Notes under the pieces: generated by a model
Databases searched by the model: none
What the model saw: only the letters and a program-made list of their open reading frames with translations
What the model was told of the DNA's origin: nothing
NCBI GenBank assembly: GCA_002319075.1
Contig: NVQB01000001.1
Span: 62,001-126,000 of the forward strand
Reading direction: 5' to 3'
Source: Sphingobacteriaceae bacterium
GTDB taxonomy: Bacteria > Bacteroidota > Bacteroidia > B-17B0 > Aurantibacillaceae
DNA length: 64,000 nt
Shown here: piece after piece, positions 1 to 7,792 of the stretch
Layout: each line of letters begins with the position of its first letter
Numbering within the stretch: the first letter of the stretch is position 1
Translations under genes and position numbers: made by a program

Positions 1-294
1 ACTAATGCCGGCTGTATCTAATGTTGCGTAATCCGCTAGTTTATAAGGAGCGTTGTATAAAGCGAAACCCGTTTTTTGCGTATTAGCTAAAATGGCAGAA
101 GAGTAGCCTGTAATTTCAAAAGCAATGTCCCAGTTATCTTTAGATTGAGCAGCTCCTACTTCGCCATTAGCGAGGCTATACCATTTTTGATTAGCGTAAG
201 AAGCTCCAATAGAAACTGTGTTTGTGATAACTTGTGCTGAAGCGCCTACAGTTAAAAGGACTGAAACACCTAAAGAGACTAATTTTTTGTTCAT
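1..294 (-). CDS. Secreted HmuY-like protein, N-terminal part (runs off the window)
   Basis: The reading frame starts at an ATG at 294 and stays open to the window edge, giving the first 98 residues. Residues 1-21 form a Sec signal peptide ending in ASAQ. The following part, with VSIGAS, the WYSLANGEV stretch and a KDNWDIAFE motif, resembles the start of HmuY-family domains, which bind haem or related ligands at the outer membrane of Bacteroidota. The family call is inferred from the pattern; the haem-ligating region lies beyond the window, so the function is open. The 135 bases between this gene and the next one upstream on the same strand hold its promoter. Confidence 0.6.
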   Translation of the reverse strand, partial: MNKKLVSLGVSVLLTVGASAQVITNTVSIGASYANQKWYSLANGEVGAAQSKDNWDIAFEITGYSSAILANTQKTGFALYNAPYKLADYATLDTAGIS

Positions 295-429
295 TTTTTA
301 TTGTTTAGAATGATTATAAATAATTTTTGTAAAGGTCTTCACTCTTTGCGCCGATCACAATACACCAAAAAAGGTATATTGTTTCGAGTAGTACCATAGT
401 AAAGGTACCGCACTACCATAATCTTGGTA

Positions 430-1077
430 TTATTTGATGAGGCCGGTTTTGATGGCGTATTGGGCTAATTCAATCGCGTTGCTGATTCCGAGTTTGGAAT
501 AGATGTTTCGTTTATGGGTAACGATGGTATGGTAACTTAAGTTCATGAGTTCCGCTATTTCCTTTGGACGTTTGCCGGAGACTAATTTTAAAATAACTTC
601 AGCTTCTCTATCGGAAATACTGCCGGTCATGCAATGCTCATCGGGAGACAATTCTTTTTCAAGAAGCACATCAATGATTTGTCCGCAGAAATATTTTTGA
701 TTTTTAGCGCAGGCTACAATGGCGTCTGTTATTTCCTGCTCACTACAATCATTCAATAAATAATTTTGAATGCCTGTCTGAATGATCTTGCGGATTTGTT
801 CAGCAGACTTCTCATGAGAGATAACAAGAAGATTTAGATCAGGATTTTCGTTTTTTACTTTTTGAATTGTATCAACCGAAAAACAGTCCTCACAACAATG
901 TTCTATAACCAGGACATTTGCTAATTCGCGTGACAGAAGAACCTCAAGACTTGCCTTGTCTTCTGCCTCACCAACGAATATAAAATTTTCAGTTTCCTCA
1001 ATCAAAGTCCTGAGACCTTTTCGCATAATAAATGCGGTGTTGGCAACAAGTATTCTTATAGGTTTGTGAGTTTTCAA
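430..1077 (-). CDS. Atypical NarL/LuxR-type response regulator with degenerate receiver
   Basis: 215 aa. Residues 1-125 have the receiver fold and residues 150-215 a LuxR-type helix-turn-helix (SDREAEVILKLVSGKRPKEI, then the HTIVTHKRNIYSKLG recognition region). The receiver lacks its phosphorylation chemistry: the acidic pair that normally follows the first strand is replaced by VANTAF, the phosphoacceptor Asp position reads LVIEHC (Glu59), and the switch Lys is Asn (NYLLND). The output domain is intact. By analogy with other atypical receivers the protein may act without phosphorylation, or Glu59 may mimic the phosphorylated state; that is inference. It is monocistronic and has no adjacent kinase. 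DNA-binding transcription regulator is secure; targets are unknown. Confidence 0.88.
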   Translation of the reverse strand: MKTHKPIRILVANTAFIMRKGLRTLIEETENFIFVGEAEDKASLEVLLSRELANVLVIEHCCEDCFSVDTIQKVKNENPDLNLLVISHEKSAEQIRKIIQTGIQNYLLNDCSEQEITDAIVACAKNQKYFCGQIIDVLLEKELSPDEHCMTGSISDREAEVILKLVSGKRPKEIAELMNLSYHTIVTHKRNIYSKLGISNAIELAQYAIKTGLIK

Positions 1078-1231
1078 AAAACAGATTCTGTAGAAATTCT
1101 GTTTTCAAAGGTATAGCAAAAACTAATGAGCGCTAATACCTCGAATGTGGTATACCGTTCGATTACTTATTTGGGATCGACTTACTTCGGGCTTCGAAAA
1201 AATTAAACTATGTATATAAAGCGTTTGATAG

Positions 1232-2317
1232 TCAGGAAATGAAAATTGTAAAATTGTTTTTTGCGAGAACTTTACCATTTACCTGTATCTCTATCTCATG
1301 AATACCAGCAAAGTGTTTACGGGTTGTGAAGTCTTTAAAGGTTTGTGATTTAGAGATATGGATGGTTTCTTTCGCCTTTAATTCCACATCCTTCAACTTA
1401 AATACTTTTGCTGATAAGTCGCCGGATTTCTTTTTATAATGAATAATGTAGTCCACTACCAGTTTTTGGTCTTTGGTCTTTTCAGAAATTAAATCAAATT
1501 CAAAAGTCAAACTTTCACCCAATGTTATTTTAGACTTACTGAGTTTAAAATTTTCCACCCGCACTTTTACATTCTTTTCGTAGTCAAATACAGAGAGGGA
1601 ACCGGCGTGACCTTTTTTAATAAGGCTTCTGCTGGCGTGCTTAATGATCCATGCCGTATGCGGATGCTTTTTATTCCAGCTATTCACCAGGTCGAGCATG
1701 TAACCGGCATTTTCTTTGGTGATATCATTTAAATGATTGGCCACTGATTTACGCACATACAACTCATCGTCTTCTTTTAAAGTTTCCAGAATAGTTTTTG
1801 TCACAGCAGGGTTTTTAATGACTTCATCCAGTTTAAAAGACCAGGGCAAACGCGGACGACTGCCTTCGGAAGAAAGACGACGCACATGTGCATTTTTATC
1901 TTTCGCCCAGGTCTGCATCACTTTGATAGTTTTAGAGAAATCACGCTTTAAAAATTCCCGGATAGCAAATTCAGAAGAACCAAAAGTGGTGAAATATTTT
2001 AACGCTTCCATAGAAAGGTCGAAATGATCATGTCCATACAAACCTACAAAATCTGGAAACACCAGATTTGTGTATCCCCCTCTTGTATTGGGAATTACCC
2101 TTTCCAGAATATCCAGTGACTTCTTATAATCAGAAGGAAGATTGTTTTTAAGCGTTTCGGAGGTTCTTCGCATGCGTTGATTCAGCGAAAGATCCTTTAT
2201 ATTCTCAGTAACTTCTTTAAGAAATTTTTTAGAATTAAAATTTTTATCTGCTCTGGAAAATTCTTTTGCAAGATTTTCGTAGTAAGCAAGGTTGAACATT
2301 TCTTTGAGAGGTTCCAT
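1232..2317 (-). CDS. AlkC-like DNA alkylation repair glycosylase
   Basis: 361 aa. The N-terminal two thirds (about residues 1-235) is an alpha-helical HEAT-like repeat protein with the VRKSVANHLNDI motif typical of the AlkC/AlkD superfamily, which excises 3-methyladenine-type lesions from DNA without flipping the base. Residues about 240-361 form a beta-rich Ig-like domain; such a C-terminal domain is known from AlkC rather than AlkD, so AlkC is the better call. The ATG at 2317 is preceded by a TACTTTTG promoter element. The gene stands alone, converging with nothing, and probably has its own transcript. Confidence 0.85.
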   Translation of the reverse strand: MEPLKEMFNLAYYENLAKEFSRADKNFNSKKFLKEVTENIKDLSLNQRMRRTSETLKNNLPSDYKKSLDILERVIPNTRGGYTNLVFPDFVGLYGHDHFDLSMEALKYFTTFGSSEFAIREFLKRDFSKTIKVMQTWAKDKNAHVRRLSSEGSRPRLPWSFKLDEVIKNPAVTKTILETLKEDDELYVRKSVANHLNDITKENAGYMLDLVNSWNKKHPHTAWIIKHASRSLIKKGHAGSLSVFDYEKNVKVRVENFKLSKSKITLGESLTFEFDLISEKTKDQKLVVDYIIHYKKKSGDLSAKVFKLKDVELKAKETIHISKSQTFKDFTTRKHFAGIHEIEIQVNGKVLAKNNFTIFIS

Positions 2318-2333
2318 AGAATAATTTGTTTTG

Positions 2334-2341
2334 CAAAAGTA
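2334..2341 (-). promoter_or_regulatory. Bacteroidota -7 promoter element for the AlkC gene
   Basis: On the minus strand this reads TACTTTTG, an exact match to the Bacteroidota sigma-ABfr -7 consensus TAnnTTTG. It lies 17 bases upstream of the ATG at 2317. No clear -33 TTG was seen at the expected distance. Confidence 0.5.
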
Positions 2342-2410
2342 GGGAAATTGCCCGGACTTGTTTCCGGATGTTACAGCCGGAGAAATTTAAATAAGAAAAA
2401 ACTGAGCACT

Positions 2411-2446
2411 AAAAAAAGCAGTCCATGTTTACGAACTGCTTTTTTA
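2411..2446. terminator. Rho-independent terminator hairpin downstream of the DoxX gene
   Basis: An A-run followed by AGCAGT pairs with ACTGCT and a T-run, giving a symmetrical hairpin with a 14-base loop that would terminate transcription in either direction. It lies 30 bases after the stop codon of the minus-strand DoxX gene and upstream of the AlkC gene, so its natural role is to end the DoxX transcript. Confidence 0.7.
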
Positions 2447-2476
2447 AGGAACTTTACCGATAATAAAGCTTAAGTA

Positions 2477-2890
2477 TTATGCTTTTACCGAAGCTAGTGT
2501 TTGCTCCGCCGCACCCTCACGCACTTTCTGCCAAAAGAAATAAGAAAGTCCGGTAAGTAATAAAAATACCAGTGGCGCTACAAATGGAGTGCCGGTGGAC
2601 ACGTGAGTCCAGGTTGCTCCTATTAAAACGAAAGTGTAACCGGCATAAGCCCATTCTTTTAATTTAGGAAACCAGGGATTTAAAATAGCTACTGCTCCAA
2701 GCAATTTAGCACAGCCAAGAATAGTCACCATATACACTGGAAGGCCTATTTTCGCGAAACCTGACATCAGTTCGGGATTTTGACTGAGATACATATAGGC
2801 GCTCATTAAAAATCCAAAGGAAATAAAACCTGTAAATATCCAATAAAGAATTTTGTTCACTTTGTTTGATCTGTTTGTTTCTGTTTTCAT
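2477..2890 (-). CDS. DoxX-like membrane protein
   Basis: 137 aa from the ATG at 2890; longer frames upstream overlap the divergent regulator and look non-coding. Four hydrophobic segments are visible (about residues 13-33, 46-66, 75-92 and 100-122), with the DoxX/DoxD-like pattern of short loops and the GCAKLLGAVAIL stretch. Such proteins are small inner-membrane components often linked to thiol or quinone stress; the exact role is not known. It is transcribed divergently from an HxlR regulator, and a perfect palindrome overlaps its -7 element, so repression by that regulator is likely. Confidence 0.8.
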   Translation of the reverse strand: MKTETNRSNKVNKILYWIFTGFISFGFLMSAYMYLSQNPELMSGFAKIGLPVYMVTILGCAKLLGAVAILNPWFPKLKEWAYAGYTFVLIGATWTHVSTGTPFVAPLVFLLLTGLSYFFWQKVREGAAEQTLASVKA

Positions 2891-2901
2891 GTTTTTTTTG
2901 T

Positions 2902-2922
2902 CAAAAGTAGTGTATTCACTAC
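2902..2922 (-). promoter_or_regulatory. DoxX promoter element overlapped by GTAGTG-4-CACTAC palindrome
   Basis: The minus strand reads TACTTTTG at 2909-2902, matching TAnnTTTG. A perfect inverted repeat GTAGTG-tatt-CACTAC occupies 2907-2922 and overlaps this element. A second inverted repeat with the same 4-base spacing (GGATA-ccga-TATCC) sits at 2947-2960. Both lie in the intergenic space between the HxlR regulator and its presumed target, which is where an operator for that dimeric repressor is expected. Operator identity is inferred. Confidence 0.5.
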
Positions 2923-2999
2923 CCCATTTAGAGCAGGTATCTTTTAGGATACCGATATCCTTTTGGAAACCACTATTAAAAATATACCAGGTTTCTTCG

Positions 3000-3007
3000 T
3001 ATATTTG
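3000..3007 (+). promoter_or_regulatory. -7 promoter element for the HxlR regulator
   Basis: TATATTTG matches TAnnTTTG exactly and lies 20 bases before the ATG at 3028. It would give a very short leader. No convincing -33 element was found. Confidence 0.45.
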
Positions 3008-3027
3008 TAGGGTAATTCGTAAAACCC

Positions 3028-3429
3028 ATGGAAACACACGATAAAAGAAAATGTCCTGAACACCTTTCTTCGGAGCAATGCCAGAAAGCCTTGTTGCCGG
3101 TTAATGACGCCCTTGATGTATTGAGTGGCAAATGGAAAATACGCATCATCCTTTCTCTCACTTTCGGAAAAAAACGTTTTAAACAAATTCAGCGCGAGCT
3201 TCCCGGCATTACACCCAAGATGCTTTCTAAAGAATTGAAAGAACTGGAAATGAACCAGCTTGTGGATAGAAATGTTTACGATACGGTTCCTGTTAGCGTA
3301 GAGTATGAGCTAACCACTTATGGTAAAACTTTAAGACCCTTAATTGGCGAGCTCGGCGAATGGGGTGCTAAACACCGCAAGAAGATTATCGATGCCAGCA
3401 GGAGAGTAAAAGAAAAAGAACTTATATAA
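3028..3429 (+). CDS. HxlR-family winged-helix transcriptional regulator
   Basis: 133 aa, the usual length for the family. The winged helix spans about residues 22-110: DVLSGKWKIRIILSL, then GITPKMLSKELKELE as the recognition region and a wing ending in VEYELTTYGKTL. The N terminus carries two cysteines (Cys9 in KCP, Cys17), positions often used by HxlR proteins to sense electrophiles or oxidants. It is divergent from a DoxX gene and directly upstream (8-base gap) of a flavin-dependent monooxygenase and a DsbA-like protein, an arrangement that suggests control of a small thiol/electrophile-stress group. Confidence 0.92.
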   Translation: METHDKRKCPEHLSSEQCQKALLPVNDALDVLSGKWKIRIILSLTFGKKRFKQIQRELPGITPKMLSKELKELEMNQLVDRNVYDTVPVSVEYELTTYGKTLRPLIGELGEWGAKHRKKIIDASRRVKEKELI

Positions 3430-3437
3430 CCGCCTCT

Positions 3438-4472
3438 ATGACTAAAATTAAATTAGGAATTCTTGATCAGTCCATTGTACATCACGGTAAAACAGCCAAA
3501 GATGCTTTAGACGAAACTATATCAACCGTTAAGCTTGCAGAAACTCTTGGTTACAGCCGCTTCTGGGTTTCGGAGCACCATAACTCTACTTTTATAGCGG
3601 GTTCTGCGCCAGAATTACTAATGGTGAAACTCGCTTCAGAAACTAAAAACATTCGCATTGGTTCGGGTGGTATCATGCTACCGAATCACAGCACTTTAAA
3701 AGTGGCAGAGAACTTCCGTCTTTTAGAAACTTTGTTCCCGGGTCGCATCGATTTAGGCATGGGGCGTGCACCTGGAAGCGACCGTATTACAGCTTCGCTC
3801 TTGAACCCTTCGAATACTTTTAGCGAAGAAAGCTATTTAAAACAACTTGATCACCTGCAGCATTTTTTTACCGATTCTGCGGCTACTACTTACGGTCCCC
3901 TCCTTGCCGTACCACAGGCCCAAACAATTCCCGAGCAATGGATCTTAAGTTCGAGCGGAGGCAGTAGTTCTATTGCAGCGAAATTTGGAATGGGTCTGGC
4001 TGTGGCAAGATTTATCAATGGCTTCGCTGGTCCTGAAATTGCAAGCAATTACCGTAAAAATTTTAAAGCTAACGAGCATAGCAGTCAACCAAAAGTTTTA
4101 CTATCCATTACAGCTCTTTGCGCTGACACAGAAGAACAAGCCCTGCAAATGCGTAAGTATATAGACTACGTTCTCATTCAATTTGAACAAGGAAGATTTG
4201 ATGGCTTCGGCGATTATGAAACCATCAATAACTATAAATTTTCTCCGTCAGAATTAGAGCGCATCCGCCACAATAGCGGTAGAGTTGTATCCGGAACGAA
4301 AGAACAGGTAAAGGAACAGCTGACTAAGCTCGCGAATGATTTTGAAATTGATGAGATTGTTGTGTCGGCAATGGCCAACAACAGTGTGGCAAGGAAACGC
4401 TCTTTTGAATTGCTTGCAGAAGCATTTGAATTAGATAAAGTGGAGAAAAAAACTGCTATCGTCCAGAATTAA
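3438..4472 (+). CDS. LLM-class flavin-dependent oxidoreductase
   Basis: 344 aa, a single TIM-barrel domain of the bacterial luciferase-like monooxygenase family, group of YhbW-like proteins. Diagnostic stretches are YSRFWVSEHHN near residue 40, IRIGSGGIMLPNHS near residue 75 and FPGRIDLGMGRAPGSD near residue 105. These enzymes use reduced FMN (or F420) to oxidise small organic substrates; the substrate here cannot be read from sequence. It follows the HxlR regulator by 8 bases and precedes the DsbA-like gene by 19 bases, so the three are probably co-transcribed. Confidence 0.9.
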   Translation: MTKIKLGILDQSIVHHGKTAKDALDETISTVKLAETLGYSRFWVSEHHNSTFIAGSAPELLMVKLASETKNIRIGSGGIMLPNHSTLKVAENFRLLETLFPGRIDLGMGRAPGSDRITASLLNPSNTFSEESYLKQLDHLQHFFTDSAATTYGPLLAVPQAQTIPEQWILSSSGGSSSIAAKFGMGLAVARFINGFAGPEIASNYRKNFKANEHSSQPKVLLSITALCADTEEQALQMRKYIDYVLIQFEQGRFDGFGDYETINNYKFSPSELERIRHNSGRVVSGTKEQVKEQLTKLANDFEIDEIVVSAMANNSVARKRSFELLAEAFELDKVEKKTAIVQN

Positions 4473-4491
4473 CAAGAATGGATTTAAACCT

Positions 4492-5364
4492 ATGAACGCG
4501 ACAGTCAAATTAAACAAAACTTTTTCTCTTCTGCTTGCCGGCGGTTTTTTAGTGAGCTCCTTGAACTCGTGTTCGCAGGTTTCAGCCAAATCAAGTGCAA
4601 ATGACGGAGAGAAAAAAGAAAACAAATCAAGTATAATAGCATTAAAAGCAAAAAAAATGAAAGTAGAAATCTGGTCAGACGTGATGTGCCCATTTTGTTA
4701 TATCGGCAAACGTAAATTTGAGTCGGCATTAGACTCTTTTGAAAATAAAGAAAACATTGAAATTGTATGGAAAAGTTTCCAGTTAGACGCGGGTTTAAAG
4801 ACCGATCCTTCCAAAAACACCATTCAGCATTTGGCTGAGAAAAAAGGCTGGACTATGGAGTACACACGCAACACCATAAAGTATGTAACCGATATGGCAG
4901 CAGGTGTTGGTTTGCATTACGATTTTGATAAAGCAGTTGTTGCCAATTCTTTTGACGCGCACCGTTTTATTCAATATGCAAAAACAAAAGGAAAAGGCGA
5001 TGCAGCTGAAGAAAATCTGTTTAAAGCCTATTTTACTCAGGGAAAAAATACAGCAGATCATGCCGTTTTAATAGAATTAGGAACTCAAATTGGACTTGAT
5101 GCGGAGGAATTAAAAAAAGTTCTGAGTGGAAATGACTTCGCAACTGAAGTAAATAAAGATGTTCAGGAAGCGCAACAGATCGGCGTGACTGGTGTTCCAT
5201 TCTTTGTATTCGATCGCAAATATGCGGTTTCAGGAGCGCAGGATCCAAAAGCGTTTTTAGAAACATTGGAGAAATCTTTTGCAGAACATGCAAAAGCAAA
5301 TCCAGGCGTGTTAAGTAAAGACGCAACAGGAGCAGTTTGCACACCTGATGGAGAATGTAAGTAG
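4492..5364 (+). CDS. DsbA-family (FrnE-like) thiol oxidoreductase, lipoprotein
   Basis: 290 aa. The N terminus has a lipoprotein signal with a lipobox ending at Cys27 (SLNSC), then a Lys/Ser-rich linker. From residue 56 a DSBA-like thioredoxin fold of the 2-hydroxychromene isomerase/FrnE type begins, with active-site CPFC at Cys66-Cys69 and the cis-Pro loop GVTGVPFF. A second in-frame ATG at 4657 would give a cytoplasmic protein with the usual FrnE start (MKVEIWSDVMCPFC), so a dual or alternative start is possible; the well-formed lipobox favours the long form. Predicted role: disulfide exchange in the periplasm. C-terminal cysteines (CTPDGEC) are an unusual extra pair. Confidence 0.88.
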   Translation: MNATVKLNKTFSLLLAGGFLVSSLNSCSQVSAKSSANDGEKKENKSSIIALKAKKMKVEIWSDVMCPFCYIGKRKFESALDSFENKENIEIVWKSFQLDAGLKTDPSKNTIQHLAEKKGWTMEYTRNTIKYVTDMAAGVGLHYDFDKAVVANSFDAHRFIQYAKTKGKGDAAEENLFKAYFTQGKNTADHAVLIELGTQIGLDAEELKKVLSGNDFATEVNKDVQEAQQIGVTGVPFFVFDRKYAVSGAQDPKAFLETLEKSFAEHAKANPGVLSKDATGAVCTPDGECK

Positions 5365-5392
5365 ACACCTTAAAAAGACATTGTTATTTTCC

Positions 5393-5425
5393 CGTGAGAT
5401 GTAAGCAACTGCCTTATATCTCACG
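5393..5425. repeat. 13-bp stem inverted repeat between convergent transcripts
   Basis: CGTGAGATGTAAG at 5393-5405 pairs with CTTATATCTCACG at 5413-5425 (one G-U pair, 7-base loop). It sits between the convergent DsbA-like gene and the response regulator at the end of the Kai operon. There is no T-run on either side, so it is either a non-canonical transcription end or an mRNA 3' stabiliser. Confidence 0.5.
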
Positions 5426-5521
5426 AGGAAGATGACCCGGGACTTAATTAAGCGTGCGATCAATCCTTTAAAAAAGACGCATAGAGTATATTGATGCTGA
5501 ACTCAAGTAGTTCATGTATGA

Positions 5522-5944
5522 TCACATGGCGCCAGAACTTCTGCCCTGATTCAAAACGTAGAGGATCTGATAGGGAATATCGTCATAATCACTTAAACTA
5601 AAAGGTTTAATCAAAAAAGATTTTATACCTAATTCCTTGCATTTTAACTCATACATGGGGTTTACAGTGGAAGAACAAACAAAGCTGGGAATATCGGAGA
5701 GTGCGCGATCTTTAAAAATGTGCTCCAGCGCCTCTATACCGTTCAAGATCGGCATATTGATATCCGTTAGAATGATATCAGGCGGTGGTGAAGTGGTTTT
5801 TAAAAAATGAAGTAGTTCTCTTCCATTCTTTACCCAGTCAATCCGGGCAAATGAGGGATGTTTGGAAAAACTTTTTTGAATAAATTCTCCGTCATCCAGG
5901 TCGTCTTCCGCAATAATAATGTGGAGTTTCTTAAATTCCGTCAT
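5522..5944 (-). CDS. Single-domain response regulator (Rcp1-like), last gene of the Kai operon
   Basis: 140 aa, one CheY-like receiver and nothing else. The acidic pair is Asp14-Asp15 (AEDDLDD), the phosphoacceptor is Asp61 (ILTDINMP) and the switch Lys sits in FLIKPF. The sequence is of the Rcp1 type that partners phytochrome-like and PAS kinases. It starts one base after the histidine kinase stop codon, so the kinase is almost certainly its phosphodonor. Having no output domain, it must act by protein contact or as a phosphate relay for the Kai module. Confidence 0.92.
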   Translation of the reverse strand: MTEFKKLHIIIAEDDLDDGEFIQKSFSKHPSFARIDWVKNGRELLHFLKTTSPPPDIILTDINMPILNGIEALEHIFKDRALSDIPSFVCSSTVNPMYELKCKELGIKSFLIKPFSLSDYDDIPYQILYVLNQGRSSGAM

Positions 5945-5945
5945 A

Positions 5946-7205
5946 TTATTTTTTTACAGGAAAATAAAGATGAAAAGTGCTTCCATGGTCCAGAAGGCTT
6001 TCTACTTCCACTTTACCAAGGTGATTTTCCATTATCTTTTTACAAATGGCCAGGCCAATTCCATTTCCACTGTACTCATTTTGCATATGAAGTCTCTGAA
6101 AGATCGTAAATATTTTACCCAATTGATCTTGTTCCATGCCTATTCCATTGTCCTGAAGACTTATTTTATAAAATTTTTTATCGGGAAAGTGCAGGTCCAC
6201 ATTATCAATGATCTCAGCACTTATTAAAATTTTTACAGGCACCTCTTTTTTTCTGTACTTAATGGCGTTGTTAATGAGATTAGAAAAAAGTTGGCGCATT
6301 TGAACACGTGAAGCTATGATCACCGGAATATCCCGGCAGATAATCTCCGCTCCACTTTCTTCAATAACTAATTCCAGATCTTCTTTTACTTCTTTTAAAA
6401 CAGCATTGAGGTCTACTTCCACCAGGTCTATTTTTATAGTACTGAAGGAATATTTCACCAGATCATCCACGAGAGAATTTAATCGTACAGCTGAATTGCT
6501 GATAACGTTCAGATTCCTGATTTCCATATCCGTTAAATGATTCTGCTGATTTTCGTTAAGATGCGAACTGTAAGCAATAATTTTTCTCAATGGCTCTTTA
6601 ATGTCGTGGCTGATCACGTGAATAAACTGTTCTAAACTTGAATTGGTTTGGTTTAACTCATTCACTTTTATTTCGAGTTTACGCTGATATAAAGCAAGTG
6701 CCTCCTCTTGTTTTCTTTTATCACTTAGATCCGTGATCACAATCCCTATGGCAGAAAGCATAGGATTAAGATCGGTAAGAGAGGCGTAAACATGCAGCTT
6801 GCGTCCTTCTATATTGAGAACAATTTCACCTTTACTCGGACCATTGGAAAGAGCGGATTTCAATTTTTGAAACTCGCTGATCGAATCTACATAAGAATCA
6901 AAATATGTTCCAATAATTTTATTGGCGGGAATACTTATAAGCTTCGAAAAATAATCATTGCAATAAAGTATTAGTCCTTCTTCAGAAATACTTAAGGCTC
7001 CCTCACCGAATTTTTCAATAAGAATACGATAGGTGTAATCGGCACTCTCAATGGAGTACACACTGGACTTTCCATCTTTGTTCAAAACCAAAGCGTCTAC
7101 CGATCCATCTTTAATTGCCTCAATCATATTGTTGGCTTCGTATAACTGAGCTTTAAGTTCAGCCATCTCTTCCAATAGTTTATCTATGTCTTTAGTTTCT
7201 TTCAA
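5946..7205 (-). CDS. PAS-domain sensor histidine kinase of the Kai operon
   Basis: 419 aa, no transmembrane segment, so cytosolic. A short N-terminal coiled coil (residues 1-35) precedes a PAS-like region (about 50-165), a second coiled coil (165-192), a HisKA domain with phosphoacceptor His200 (HVISHDIKEPLRK) and a HATPase_c domain with the N box LINNAIKY, DNGIGM and GNGIGLAICKK. The architecture is that of bacteriophytochrome-like and KaiC-linked kinases. It lies 5 bases after the second kaiB and 1 base before the response regulator. Inferred role: reads the state of KaiC/KaiB or a PAS ligand and phosphorylates the adjacent receiver. Confidence 0.92.
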   Translation of the reverse strand: MKETKDIDKLLEEMAELKAQLYEANNMIEAIKDGSVDALVLNKDGKSSVYSIESADYTYRILIEKFGEGALSISEEGLILYCNDYFSKLISIPANKIIGTYFDSYVDSISEFQKLKSALSNGPSKGEIVLNIEGRKLHVYASLTDLNPMLSAIGIVITDLSDKRKQEEALALYQRKLEIKVNELNQTNSSLEQFIHVISHDIKEPLRKIIAYSSHLNENQQNHLTDMEIRNLNVISNSAVRLNSLVDDLVKYSFSTIKIDLVEVDLNAVLKEVKEDLELVIEESGAEIICRDIPVIIASRVQMRQLFSNLINNAIKYRKKEVPVKILISAEIIDNVDLHFPDKKFYKISLQDNGIGMEQDQLGKIFTIFQRLHMQNEYSGNGIGLAICKKIMENHLGKVEVESLLDHGSTFHLYFPVKK

Positions 7206-7210
7206 ACGTT

Positions 7211-7486
7211 TTATTCGAGTTCTAGTATTTTTAAAACTTTTTCTTTGTCAGATAGATCTCCCAGTACGGTGCGCGTAGGCAAAGGAGAAATCTTAATTAA
7301 AGTAGGGATGGCGAAGATCTGGTATTCTTCGGCCTTATCACTGGCTTCGCGTATATCAATGATTTCAAATTTTATTTTTTTTGCGGGATATTCTTCACAA
7401 ATTTTTTGCAGGTTTTCTATTGCATGACTCGACTTCACAGACATTCCAGAAATAAATAATATGAGCCTATACTCTGAATCTTCCAT
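7211..7486 (-). CDS. Second, divergent KaiB-like thioredoxin-fold protein
   Basis: 91 aa. It shares the KaiB layout with its neighbour: an N-terminal strand (YRLILFISG), a helix with NLQKICEEY, a KFEIIDI strand, the IPTLIKISPLPTR turn and the end motif GDLSDKEKVLKIL. The LYVAG and ATPTL signatures of canonical KaiB are replaced by LFISG and AIPTL. It follows the first kaiB by 9 bases. KaiB proteins bind KaiC and, in cyanobacteria, switch fold; whether this one does so is unknown. It may be a paralogue specialised for the kinase, in the way SasA carries a KaiB-like domain. Confidence 0.85.
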   Translation of the reverse strand: MEDSEYRLILFISGMSVKSSHAIENLQKICEEYPAKKIKFEIIDIREASDKAEEYQIFAIPTLIKISPLPTRTVLGDLSDKEKVLKILELE

Positions 7487-7495
7487 TTGTAGTAC

Positions 7496-7792
7496 CTAAA
7501 AGACTTTTAAAGGTTTAATATTTAAACCCACTAAAACTTTTTCCTCATTAGACAGATCACCTATAATTTTACGGATAGGTTCTGGAAATTTCCTTACTAA
7601 AGTAGGAACGGCCAAAATCTGGTCACCTTCGGCCAGTTGGGGATTTACAAGGAGATCAATGATCTCAATAGAATAAATACCCGGCAAATGTACCTCGGCA
7701 TATTTTTTTATGTTGCTAAGCGCCTTTATCGACTTAGGCGTTTGTCCGGCAATGTATAATAATAACTGCCATTCTGCTTCTGGCTTTTTCAT
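7496..7792 (-). CDS. kaiB: KaiB-like circadian clock family protein
   Basis: 98 aa, the usual KaiB length. The sequence matches the canonical family closely: [19 protein letters not shown] at the start, [19 protein letters not shown] in the middle, then [23 protein letters not shown]. Its start codon overlaps the kaiC stop by 4 bases (7789-7792), indicating translational coupling. KaiB is the KaiC-binding partner. No kaiA is present in the window, as is normal outside cyanobacteria, so a phosphorylation oscillator like that of Synechococcus should not be assumed; an ATPase-driven signalling or timer role is more likely. Confidence 0.93.
   Translation of the reverse strand: MKKPEAEWQLLLYIAGQTPKSIKALSNIKKYAEVHLPGIYSIEIIDLLVNPQLAEGDQILAVPTLVRKFPEPIRKIIGDLSNEEKVLVGLNIKPLKVF

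Noticed and set aside
1737-2473. Two ~97-codon plus-strand frames over the AlkC gene
   Set aside because: Shadow frames of the AlkC gene; their sequences are low-complexity and lack any domain or promoter.
2944-3186. Minus-strand frames of 61-80 codons overlapping the HxlR gene and promoter
   Set aside because: They overlap the HxlR coding sequence and the divergent promoter, have no initiation context and no recognisable family.
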